This document shows, one piece after another, positions 7,791 through 14,210 of a stretch of DNA of 26,997 nucleotides. Location: assembly GCA_016294105.1 (NCBI GenBank), contig JAEDCN010000035.1, positions 1-26,997 on the forward strand. The letters run 5' to 3'. Every line of letters begins with the position of its first letter. Position 1 is the first letter of the stretch. Both the position numbers and the translations under genes were made by a program. The notes under the pieces were generated by a model. The model was not told the origin of the DNA, made no database searches, and saw only the letters and a program-made list of their open reading frames with translations. The DNA is from Treponema sp. GTDB lineage: Bacteria; Spirochaetota; Spirochaetia; Treponematales; Treponemataceae.

Positions 7791-7862
7791 ATGATAAAAA
7801 TACATCCTTGTATTTTTATCCTGTAAAGTGCTTTGCACTTTCGATATTGCCATCCTGGCAAT
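7791..7862 (+). promoter_or_regulatory. Leader with mini-ORF and three hairpins ahead of the recombinase
   Basis: AAAAGGAGTC precedes an ATG at 7791 that opens an 11-codon frame (MIKIHPCIFIL, stop ending 7826). Its body is itself a perfect 11-bp hairpin (7793-7803 with 7810-7820). Two more perfect 7-bp hairpins follow at 7825-7841 and 7846-7862. The recombinase ATG is at 7881. The layout suggests translational or transcriptional attenuation, or folded recombination sites. The spacing from GGAG to the mini-ORF start is short. Confidence 0.4.
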
Positions 7863-7880
7863 CAAGTATGGTATAAAATT

Positions 7881-8876
7881 ATGCTTTTTAATGACTTATG
7901 TTATGAGTGGTTGGAATGGAAGAAACCATTTGTTAAATCAAAGACTTACGAAACCTACTACGGTACTTTCGTAAATCAGATCGAACCTTTCTTTAAGAAA
8001 GTAAGATGCTCAGCAGTTAATGAAGATTTCCTGGACAAATATTCGGTTGCTGTTCAAACCTCGACACTGAACAGATTTAATCATCGCCCGTCTAAAAATG
8101 TAGCTTCCAAAGCTTTTCAGGTTATCAAATCGATTATTTCTTACGGACAGAGATACCACAAGCTCAGATACTTTGAGTACAAGTTTCAGTATGTCAAAGA
8201 TGAATCTGTCCGGGAGATTAAGCCCCTTGCTATGTCGCGACCGGACCAGGAGAAAATCATCAGCTATTTTTTTGAACAGACAGAAATCAACGATCCTAGA
8301 AAATTGCTGGTTATCTTGCCGGTCATGGTTTCGCTTACTTCTGGACTTCGTATTGGTGAAGTCTGCGGATTAAGATGGGAATATCTGGATTTTACACAAT
8401 GTTCCATAAAGATAATCTGTACAGCTGGTCTTCTCTACGACCACGAGAACAAAACTGAAAAACTTCTCGTTACTTCTCCAAAGACCTACAAATCACAGAG
8501 AACTGTCTTCATCCCTGAAATCCTGATGAACCATCTGAAAATGTTCAAAACAGAACATAAGGTTGAAGGCTATATTTTCCAGAGATTTAAAGATTTTGAA
8601 GACGGGAAAAATTTCGAGAATCCAATGAGGCAAGACATGTTACGTCGCCGCTTCAATACGCTGATGAAGCACCTGGAAATTACAGGCATCCATTTTCATA
8701 CCCTGCGTCACACTTTTGCAACCCAAGCTATTGAGGAAGGAATTAATCCGAAAACTGTCAGTGAACTTCTTGGACATGCATCAGTAAGCATAACGCTTGA
8801 CCGCTATGTTCATCCAAGTGAAGAAGAAAAACGCAAGTGCATGAATATTTATTCGTCGCTGGTTAAGAACAAATAA
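7881..8876 (+). CDS. Tyrosine recombinase (phage-type integrase)
   Basis: A 331-residue site-specific recombinase from the ATG at 7881; a TTG at 7833 would add 16 unlikely residues read from the hairpin leader. Residues 5-110 are the SAM-like core-binding domain. The catalytic domain shows Arg157 (SGLRIGEVCGL), Lys201 (SPKTYKSQRTV), His273-x-x-Arg276 (HTLRHTFATQ), His299 (LLGHASVSITLDRY) and the nucleophile Tyr309, so the set is complete. No arm-binding AP2-like N-terminal domain is obvious. It faces convergently onto the PTH2-nucleotidyltransferase-HTH operon. Phased TTTAAC repeats lie on both sides of this gene-plus-operon unit, which suggests that it moves the unit. Confidence 0.9.
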   Translation: MLFNDLCYEWLEWKKPFVKSKTYETYYGTFVNQIEPFFKKVRCSAVNEDFLDKYSVAVQTSTLNRFNHRPSKNVASKAFQVIKSIISYGQRYHKLRYFEYKFQYVKDESVREIKPLAMSRPDQEKIISYFFEQTEINDPRKLLVILPVMVSLTSGLRIGEVCGLRWEYLDFTQCSIKIICTAGLLYDHENKTEKLLVTSPKTYKSQRTVFIPEILMNHLKMFKTEHKVEGYIFQRFKDFEDGKNFENPMRQDMLRRRFNTLMKHLEITGIHFHTLRHTFATQAIEEGINPKTVSELLGHASVSITLDRYVHPSEEEKRKCMNIYSSLVKNK

Positions 8877-8885
8877 AGCAAAACA

Positions 8886-8941
8886 TCGAGCAAATAGTCG
8901 GTGAACACACTTTTTTAGTCATTCCCAGACCATTTGCTCGA
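8886..8941. repeat. Inverted repeat between recombinase and PTH2-like gene
   Basis: TCGAGCAAAT (8886-8895) and ATTTGCTCGA (8932-8941) are perfect 10-bp inverted repeats about 36 bases apart; beyond one mismatch the match continues with GTC. They lie between two convergent genes. Possible roles are a bidirectional terminator (a TTTTTT run is in the loop at about 8911) or a recombination site. Confidence 0.5.
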
Positions 8942-8943
8942 CA

Positions 8944-9381
8944 TCATCCCTTATAAAGCTGAAACTTCTTACTTATGGAATGTGCAACATCATCAGCTAA
9001 CGGTTTAAACCAGATGCCAACAGTACAGCGGCCTTCTCCATTTTCATCTACCCATTCAGGTGTAAGCTCCGTAAGGCAGGCATCATTGATCATTCCAAAA
9101 TCCTGATTCTCAACAAGCCCAAGTTCCAGAGCCATATCTTTAGCCTTATTCAGCTGGTTCAAATTTTTGGCTTCACAGATTGTTTTTGTAATTCTTCCGT
9201 TGAGATAGTCATCATATATTTCACGTTCAATATCAAATGAAGCGTGGGCAACACCATTTTCATCTTTCAGATTTTTTCTGATCAACCAAATCCAATAACC
9301 TTCTGCACAATGAGCAACCATTGCGGCTAATTTTCCTGGAGAAAGGTGCAAGTCCTTTCGAATTATAAAAAATCTTCTCAT
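8944..9381 (-). CDS. PTH2-fold protein (peptidyl-tRNA hydrolase 2-like)
   Basis: A 145-residue protein that follows the Pth2 fold: FFIIRKDLHLSPGKLAAMVAHCA at the N-terminus matches the Pth2 motif (V-R-x-D-L-x-M-x-x-GK-x-AAQ-x-x-HA), and INDACLTELTP (Asp100, Thr104) matches DAGRTQIAP, followed by a VGIWFKPL strand and a closing helix. Gly16-Lys17 are kept, while the GR of DAGRT is CL here, so activity may differ. Pth2 enzymes release peptides from stalled tRNA and are typical of archaea and eukaryotes; bacterial forms are mostly accessory. The start lies 3 bases after the nucleotidyltransferase stop, so it is co-translated. Inferred role: acts on tRNA together with, or against, that enzyme. 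Confidence 0.75.
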   Translation of the reverse strand: MRRFFIIRKDLHLSPGKLAAMVAHCAEGYWIWLIRKNLKDENGVAHASFDIEREIYDDYLNGRITKTICEAKNLNQLNKAKDMALELGLVENQDFGMINDACLTELTPEWVDENGEGRCTVGIWFKPLADDVAHSISKKFQLYKG

Positions 9382-9384
9382 AAA

Positions 9385-10137
9385 TTAAATTGAAAAAATC
9401 TCCTTAATGGCAATCAAATCTGTATCTTTATCACCTGTTGGAATCCCAAGATCTCTGTATGAAATATTCTGATCATTCATAAATTCACAGAACGAAGATA
9501 CTGTTTGTTTTACTTCTGGAGCAAGAGTAATTCTCTTATTTCTATCTACAATCTGCATCAACCTGAATACATCATTCTTATGCTTTTTGTAGTCTCGTTC
9601 TTTTACAAGTTTACCAGCTTTCTTATCAGCAACCAGATTTAAAAAGGCGTACATCTTAAAAACCATAAGATATGCAGAATCCAATACTGGTACTCCATTT
9701 ACAACTGTTCTTCCTTCAAGCATCAAGTTGTAATAATTATCATCAAGAAGCATAGCTGAAAGACTTGAAATATCATCTTCATCAATAGGAACAGGGATTA
9801 TTCGTGTTGTTTCATTAAACTTATGTGCTGGGTTTCTGGAGAATAATTCTATCTGAAAAGGATAGCCCATCTTTGGTTCTGTAAAACGGTAGAAATGCAT
9901 TTTCTCACTTTTTTTCCATCCGTATGTATAACCACCCTCTTTCACATATTCCCAGAATATCTTTGCAAACTCCGGAAACTTATCTTCAACAATGAGAATC
10001 ATATCTATATCACGGGTTTCTCTAAAAACTGCTGCTGTATCAGTCATAAGAATATCACAGGCAGCTCCACCTATTACGGTAAAACAATCTGTATAATCCT
10101 TAAATCTTTCAGCAAATGACTTCAAACCTTCTACCAT
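9385..10137 (-). CDS. AbiEii/MenT-like nucleotidyltransferase (putative toxin)
   Basis: A 250-residue DNA polymerase beta-fold nucleotidyltransferase. FTVIGGAACDIL (Gly23-Gly24) and ETRDIDMIL (Asp43, Asp45) form the GG...DxD metal site; FQIELFS (Glu97) can supply the third carboxylate. The later KMYAF (Lys161) and KERDYKKHKNDVFRL (Arg181-Asp182) fit motifs III-IV of AbiEii-type toxins. Proteins of this family (AbiEii, MenT) inactivate tRNA by adding nucleotides to the acceptor end. The ATG at 10137 lies within the last codons of the upstream HTH gene (GAATGGTAG), a 7-base overlap typical of antitoxin-toxin pairs. The substrate here is not known. Confidence 0.8.
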   Translation of the reverse strand: MVEGLKSFAERFKDYTDCFTVIGGAACDILMTDTAAVFRETRDIDMILIVEDKFPEFAKIFWEYVKEGGYTYGWKKSEKMHFYRFTEPKMGYPFQIELFSRNPAHKFNETTRIIPVPIDEDDISSLSAMLLDDNYYNLMLEGRTVVNGVPVLDSAYLMVFKMYAFLNLVADKKAGKLVKERDYKKHKNDVFRLMQIVDRNKRITLAPEVKQTVSSFCEFMNDQNISYRDLGIPTGDKDTDLIAIKEIFSI

Positions 10138-11099
10138 TCAAAACTCCCTAGCAAATCCTCAACTTCCCCTTCAACTCTTTCATCATAGACATCGGAAAGA
10201 GAACAAGCCAACGATACAGGATCTACATCATCTTTTTTTAAAAATAATTCCGGCTCATATTTCCACAACTGCAAATAAACCAATCCATCCATTTTACTCC
10301 ATCGGACTTCTTGTGGATGTAGCTCTGATTTATTTATATCACCTTTATAAATTGCATATTCCTTAACTGCAGGAGGATTCAGCATCGTAAGCTTACCCAG
10401 AAGTGTTTCTCCAGCAATTAGTGCATTTAAGGGAAGTTCTTCTTCAGGGATGAGCAAGGTTTCCTGAACTGGATTTATAAGATTACCCTTTGCCTTTTCA
10501 TATAGTTCAAGACCTTTGTATTTTGTACGCAAATATCCCGTCCTTCCCCGAATTTCCATTTCAATTAATCCCATACTCTTTAACTGCTCGCAGGCACGAG
10601 TAACGGACATTTTTGAAAGCCGCAATTTTATACCAAGGTCAACACATTTAACATCTTCTTCTTTTGAATAAATCAATTCCAGGAAAATCTTCTGTGTAGC
10701 AGGCATCATTTTTTCAGAAGATAAAATTTTTTCTGCAGATGATGTTCCTTTAAATAAGAGACCAATAAAAGGAATGAAAATATTTCCATTGGAACTTATA
10801 AATGGAATGTGATTGTTTATGAGCGATTCCTGCTGAACTGCAGTTACATTTTTAAAGTAATAAACGACCTCCAGACCGTCAGTTTCATGAATCTTTTCCC
10901 TCTGACGATCATATTGAGTTACGTTATAACTTTCAGAATCTGCTGTCTGAACTACAAGAAATTTTAATTCATTTAATTGAATTATATAAAAATTTCTGCC
11001 AGCAACCAGATAATTAGGTCGCACAGAAAGTTCATAATCCTGAACCAAAACCTGAGTATCAAAAAATTTTGAAAATAAAGAACTAAGATATTCTTTCAT
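10131..11099 (-). CDS. Winged-helix protein, putative antitoxin and autorepressor (AbiEi-like role)
   Basis: A 322-residue protein. Residues 1-125 form an alpha/beta domain with no family I can name; residues 131-200 are a winged helix (MPATQKIFLELIYS, then LRLSKMSVTRACEQLKSMGLI and a wing RGRTGYLR); the C-terminal 120 residues are an alpha/beta domain. The order, winged helix protein then overlapping nucleotidyltransferase, is that of the AbiEi/AbiEii and MenA/MenT pairs, though sequence identity with AbiEi is not obvious. A perfect palindrome lies on its own promoter, which fits autorepression. The ATG at 11099 begins 6 bases after the -10 box, with no ribosome site, and there is no alternative Met for well over 100 codons, so the mRNA is probably leaderless. 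Confidence 0.7.
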   Translation of the reverse strand: MKEYLSSLFSKFFDTQVLVQDYELSVRPNYLVAGRNFYIIQLNELKFLVVQTADSESYNVTQYDRQREKIHETDGLEVVYYFKNVTAVQQESLINNHIPFISSNGNIFIPFIGLLFKGTSSAEKILSSEKMMPATQKIFLELIYSKEEDVKCVDLGIKLRLSKMSVTRACEQLKSMGLIEMEIRGRTGYLRTKYKGLELYEKAKGNLINPVQETLLIPEEELPLNALIAGETLLGKLTMLNPPAVKEYAIYKGDINKSELHPQEVRWSKMDGLVYLQLWKYEPELFLKKDDVDPVSLACSLSDVYDERVEGEVEDLLGSFEW

Positions 11100-11105
11100 G
11101 ACTAT

Positions 11106-11148
11106 AATATAACATATTTTATTTAATGTAACAAATATTTTGTTACAT
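11106..11148 (-). promoter_or_regulatory. Promoter and operator of the HTH-nucleotidyltransferase-PTH2 operon
   Basis: On the minus strand TTGTTA (11134-11129) and TATATT (11111-11106) are 17 bases apart. ATGTAACAAA and TTTGTTACAT (11126-11148) form a perfect 10-bp palindrome with a 3-base centre over the -35 box. The -10 box ends 6 bases before the ATG. Confidence 0.7.
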
Positions 11149-11192
11149 AATTATATTTTTGTTATATTCTTAAAACTTTTTTAAATGCAAGT

Positions 11193-11218
11193 TTTAACCG
11201 CTTTTAACACCCTTTAAC
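11193..11218 (+). repeat. Three TTTAAC repeats at 10-bp spacing
   Basis: TTTAAC occurs at 11193, 11203 and 11213, exactly one helical turn apart. The first two form TTTAACCGCTTTTAACACC, which matches the minus-strand run at 7751-7733 in 16 of 19 positions. The arrays are inverted with respect to each other and enclose the recombinase and its neighbour operon. From 11219 to 11252 I see nothing else. Confidence 0.55.
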
Positions 11219-11252
11219 AATAAATACTAGGCATCAGACCGGCTCAAAATAA

Positions 11253-11462
11253 CTAATCCTTTTTTTCTGAAGCTTTATTCTCAAATCTTTTCTTCAGAAC
11301 TTCATAATGGTTCCTGTTGCTCTTATCCCCATTGTTATCAGGAAACAAACAGTATGGAAGACTGTCTGTTTCTCTGTGTTTGATGACACATTTACAGCAG
11401 TTACCATGATTGGGACATGTATCTTTTGGACACATACATTCTTTTACATTAGGACAGTTCAT
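11253..11462 (-). CDS. Cys-rich small protein, DUF6485-like
   Basis: A 69-residue cytosolic protein with eight cysteines in its first half: CPNVKECMCPKDTCPNHGNC, then CKCVIKH and LPYCLFP. The pattern C-x-NHG-x-CC-x-CV-x-x-HR-x-x-x-x-LP-x-C-x-FP is that of a small family (DUF6485, from memory) found in many anaerobes, probably a metal- or cluster-binding protein. It is the last gene of the ars operon, 31 bases after acr3. The C-terminal third is charged and likely disordered. Its role in arsenic handling is inferred from position only. Confidence 0.65.
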   Translation of the reverse strand: MNCPNVKECMCPKDTCPNHGNCCKCVIKHRETDSLPYCLFPDNNGDKSNRNHYEVLKKRFENKASEKKD

Positions 11463-11493
11463 CTTTATAAATCCCCCTCAATATCGATAGTAA

Positions 11494-12537
11494 TTATTTA
11501 TAGCAGAACCAGTCTTTTGTTTTATTTGCAAACCAGCATAACAAAAGCATTGCAGGAACTTCTGTTAATACGCCTACAGTTGTAGCAAGGGCTGCAGGAC
11601 TTGAGGAACCAAATAAGGCAATGGCAACTGCAACAGCCAGTTCAAAGAAATTTGATGCACCAATCATTCCTGCAGGGGCTGCAATATCATACGGAAGCTT
11701 AAACAACCTGCATAATCCATAAGCTACTGCAAATATGAATGCAGTTTGAATTGTAAGAGGAAGTGCTATCAATAAAATGTGAAGCGGATTCTTTAATATG
11801 ATTTCTGTCTGTGATGAGAATATCAAAACTAAAGTCAGCAAAAGACCGATAGTTGTAATACCATCAAACTTTCTGCAAAAAATGTTTTCAAAATAATCAT
11901 TTCCTTTCTTTTTTGTAATGACGAGCCTTGTAAGTATTCCACCGGCAAGAGGAATAACAACAAAAAGTAACGTACTTAAGAAAAGAATATCATAAGGAAC
12001 CTGAACTTCTCCAATTCCCAGTAAAAGTTTTACAATAGAAACAAAGGCTATCAAAATAATCAAATCATTTGTAGCGACCTGAATTACAGTATAGGCAGGA
12101 TTTCCTTTTGTTAATGAGCTCCACACAAAAACCATGGCTGTACAAGGAGCGGCTCCAAGTAAAACTGCTCCGGCTAAATATTGAGTTGCAAGTTCCTGTG
12201 GAATAAAATGTTTGAAAATCACAAAAAGAAACAGACTTGAAATTGCATACATAGAAAACGGCTTTACTATCCAGTTTATAAACCATGTTACAAAAAGCCC
12301 TTTTGGATTCTGACCCACTTTTTTTATACTGGAAAAATCAACTTTCAGCATCATAGGATAAATCATAATCCAGATAAGAACAGCCATTGGAATTGAAATT
12401 CCATGAACTGTCCACTTATCAAGGAAAGCAGGAACAAAAGGCAGAAAATGACCGACACAAATTCCCACTATCATACAAAGAAAAACCCAGACTGTAAGAT
12501 ATTTCTGAAAAAAATTAATTCCGCTCTTCTGTTCCAT
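11494..12537 (-). CDS. acr3: Arsenite efflux permease, ACR3 family
   Basis: A 347-residue protein with ten predicted transmembrane helices. LLGAAPCTAMVFVWS (Cys132) carries the essential cysteine of ACR3 carriers, and GASNFFELAVAVAIALFG the conserved Glu of the ninth helix. FSSIKKVGQNPKGLFVTWFI near residues 68-87 is typical of the family. It exports As(III) as a proton antiporter. The ATG at 12537 follows AAGGAG. Upstream lies the thioredoxin-like gene interrupted by an amber codon; the tandem thioredoxin-acr3 order is common in anaerobe ars operons. The gene is intact. Confidence 0.93.
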   Translation of the reverse strand: MEQKSGINFFQKYLTVWVFLCMIVGICVGHFLPFVPAFLDKWTVHGISIPMAVLIWIMIYPMMLKVDFSSIKKVGQNPKGLFVTWFINWIVKPFSMYAISSLFLFVIFKHFIPQELATQYLAGAVLLGAAPCTAMVFVWSSLTKGNPAYTVIQVATNDLIILIAFVSIVKLLLGIGEVQVPYDILFLSTLLFVVIPLAGGILTRLVITKKKGNDYFENIFCRKFDGITTIGLLLTLVLIFSSQTEIILKNPLHILLIALPLTIQTAFIFAVAYGLCRLFKLPYDIAAPAGMIGASNFFELAVAVAIALFGSSSPAALATTVGVLTEVPAMLLLCWFANKTKDWFCYK

Positions 12538-12553
12538 ATAAAATCTCCTTGTT

Positions 12554-12850
12554 TTAGTTTGATAAAAGTTTTTTTACTTCATCAACTTTGAGAACTTTGC
12601 CGCAGGAAACTACCTTGTCGTTTACCATCAAGGCTGGCATGCTCATAACCCCGGCTTCCATAATTTTCTACATATCTGTTACATATTCCAGATTAACTGC
12701 AAGATTCATTTCTGCCAGTGCATCAATTACATTCTGGTGAAGTGTATGACAATTTTTGCATCCGCTTCCAAGAACCTTTATAGATTCAATCTTTCCATTC
12801 ACTTCCTTTGTAACTGATTCACAGTTACCTCCACAACAACATTCGCTCAT
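12554..12850 (-). pseudogene. Redox-active thioredoxin-like protein of the ars operon, split by an amber codon
   Basis: The reading frame from the ATG at 12850 (ribosome site CAGGAGGCTAAA) encodes MSECCCGGNCESV, then VLGSGCKNCHTLHQN with the CxxC of small glutaredoxin-like proteins (TM0996/MTH895 type), up to EYVTDM. A TAG at 12670-12668 follows. Past it the same frame continues with KIMEAGVMSMPALMVNDK and ends at a TAA (12556-12554), which is exactly the family's C-terminal half, including the cis-Pro. With the TAG read through it would be a normal 98-residue protein; without it the cis-Pro half of the fold is lost. A TTG at 12880 is not a credible start. Confidence 0.85.
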
Positions 12851-12892
12851 TTTAGCCTCCTGTAATAATAAAGTTCGCAACGCAAACTTATG

Positions 12893-12931
12893 GATAAAAA
12901 CTCTGACGCTATTTCAGACAGAGTTTTTATC
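12893..12931. terminator. Strong hairpin between ccdA and the ars thioredoxin
   Basis: GATAAAAACTCTG (12893-12905) and CAGAGTTTTTATC (12919-12931) are perfect 13-bp inverted repeats. There is no T run outside the stem on the minus strand, so it may be a processing or stability hairpin instead of a full terminator. Its loop side holds a 15-base sequence repeated at 16420. Confidence 0.5.
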
Positions 12932-12948
12932 ACGCCTTTTTAATTTTT

Positions 12949-13641
12949 TTATATTCCAAGACTGAACATATAAATGCCCAGTGCAAGAATTACCAAAGCC
13001 ATGATGATTTTTAAAACCATACTTACTTTTTGATATCTTTCGCTTCCGCTCACTTTCTGTACAAAAGCAATGGAAGTTCCTGCAATGATTACAAGAATAC
13101 TGTGCCCTACCGCATAAAGAAACATCAGGATAATCCCGAATGCCATCTTTCCTTCAGCACCTGCCACAGCAAGCAATGCAATCAGAACTGGTGTTGAACA
13201 TGGGGAAGAAAATATTCCGCCAAGAATACCTGCCGTTACAGCTCCTATTGAACCTTTCAGTCTGCTTTTTCCTATAAGATTCACAGAAGGAATGAAACTA
13301 AAAATTCCCAAAACCTGAATAGCCATCAGAATCATCAAAATCCCAAGAAAAAAATACCATAATCTTGAATAATGCCCCATAAGCCTTCCTGCAAGAGTTG
13401 CAATTATTCCAAAAATTACGAAAGTCACAGCCGTTCCAAGAGTGAAAAGCAGAGAATAATAGAAAGCTCGTTTGGTACTTTTCTCTCCCGTACCTCCCAC
13501 ATAACCAATAATCAGCGGAATATTTGAAAGGGAACAGGGGGTAAAACTTGTAAGAACGCCTCCTGCAAAAGCCATAACAGGTGCAAGATAAAAATTGTTT
13601 CTTATAAGCGTTGAAAACCGATTCAATAGTTCATCCATCAT
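12949..13641 (-). CDS. ccdA: CcdA/DsbD-type thiol-reductant transporter
   Basis: A 230-residue membrane protein with six predicted helices. FTPCSLSNIPL (Cys36) and FSSPCSTPVL (Cys148) are the paired Pro-Cys motifs by which CcdA and the core of DsbD carry electrons from cytoplasmic thioredoxin outward. The ATG at 13641 overlaps the stop of the upstream thioredoxin lipoprotein (ATGA), so the two are coupled and the lipoprotein is its likely partner. In this operon the relay probably keeps extracytoplasmic thiols reduced under arsenic stress. The gene is intact. Confidence 0.85.
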   Translation of the reverse strand: MMDELLNRFSTLIRNNFYLAPVMAFAGGVLTSFTPCSLSNIPLIIGYVGGTGEKSTKRAFYYSLLFTLGTAVTFVIFGIIATLAGRLMGHYSRLWYFFLGILMILMAIQVLGIFSFIPSVNLIGKSRLKGSIGAVTAGILGGIFSSPCSTPVLIALLAVAGAEGKMAFGIILMFLYAVGHSILVIIAGTSIAFVQKVSGSERYQKVSMVLKIIMALVILALGIYMFSLGI

Positions 13642-14189
13642 TCAACTCCCATTTCTGCAAAAATCATTTTCATCTGTTCATAAGTAAGTCCGCCCTGATG
13701 AACAGTAAATACAATTTCTTCGGAATCTCTTGCCTGATACATGGTGAACTGTATTTTCTTTTGAAGTTCTTCACTGGGCATAAAGGGTTTACCATCAGCA
13801 TTAAAAAATATCTGGGTCGGAATCACCTGAACCGGAACGTTGTTTGCTGCATTTCTGTATTTCCACACATCCACAAACTTTACAAAGGCTTTCCCTTGAA
13901 ATTCTTCATTCAGTTTTTCCAGAGCAGGAGCCATCTGTTTGCATGGTATGCAGGAATCTGAACCATAATCCACAATGACAGGAAGTTTGAATGATGCAAG
14001 TTTATCAAAATCCACGATTTCCGTTTCTTTTAGTTTGAAATCCATAGAAGAATCATATACTTTTGATTCTGTCTCTCTCAAAGATTTCTTTTTTGTCTGG
14101 CTGCAGGCTGTTGAAGTAAGCATCACGCATATTGCAGTGGCCATAATTATATTTTTTTTCACTTTGTTTCTCCATAAATTCATATTCAC
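13638..14189 (-). CDS. Thioredoxin-fold lipoprotein
   Basis: A 183-residue exported protein. The signal peptide ends in LTSTACSQ, with lipobox Cys29. The thioredoxin domain has YGSDSCIPCKQMAP (Cys80, Cys83) and the cis-Pro loop VQVIPTQIFF. It is anchored outside the inner membrane and would receive electrons from the CcdA protein encoded next, with which it overlaps by 4 bases. It lies 21 bases downstream of arsP. The start is uncertain: MNMNLW has two near ATG codons and only a weak GAAG ribosome site. No lesion is visible. Confidence 0.85.
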   Translation of the reverse strand: MNMNLWRNKVKKNIIMATAICVMLTSTACSQTKKKSLRETESKVYDSSMDFKLKETEIVDFDKLASFKLPVIVDYGSDSCIPCKQMAPALEKLNEEFQGKAFVKFVDVWKYRNAANNVPVQVIPTQIFFNADGKPFMPSEELQKKIQFTMYQARDSEEIVFTVHQGGLTYEQMKMIFAEMGVE

Positions 14190-14210
14190 ATATCTTCAAC
14201 TGTCGATATT

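Noticed and set aside
7881..11099. Chromosomal integron with gene cassettes (as in Treponema denticola)
   Set aside because: The recombinase shows no clear IntI-specific insert, and the three cargo genes form one promoter-driven operon without attC-like sites between them.
12668..12670. Pyrrolysine or other programmed readthrough at TAG
   Set aside because: TAG is used as an ordinary stop in this region (for example the HTH gene at 10131 and the coiled-coil gene at 6820), and no downstream element or suppressor gene can be seen; a nonsense mutation is the simpler reading.
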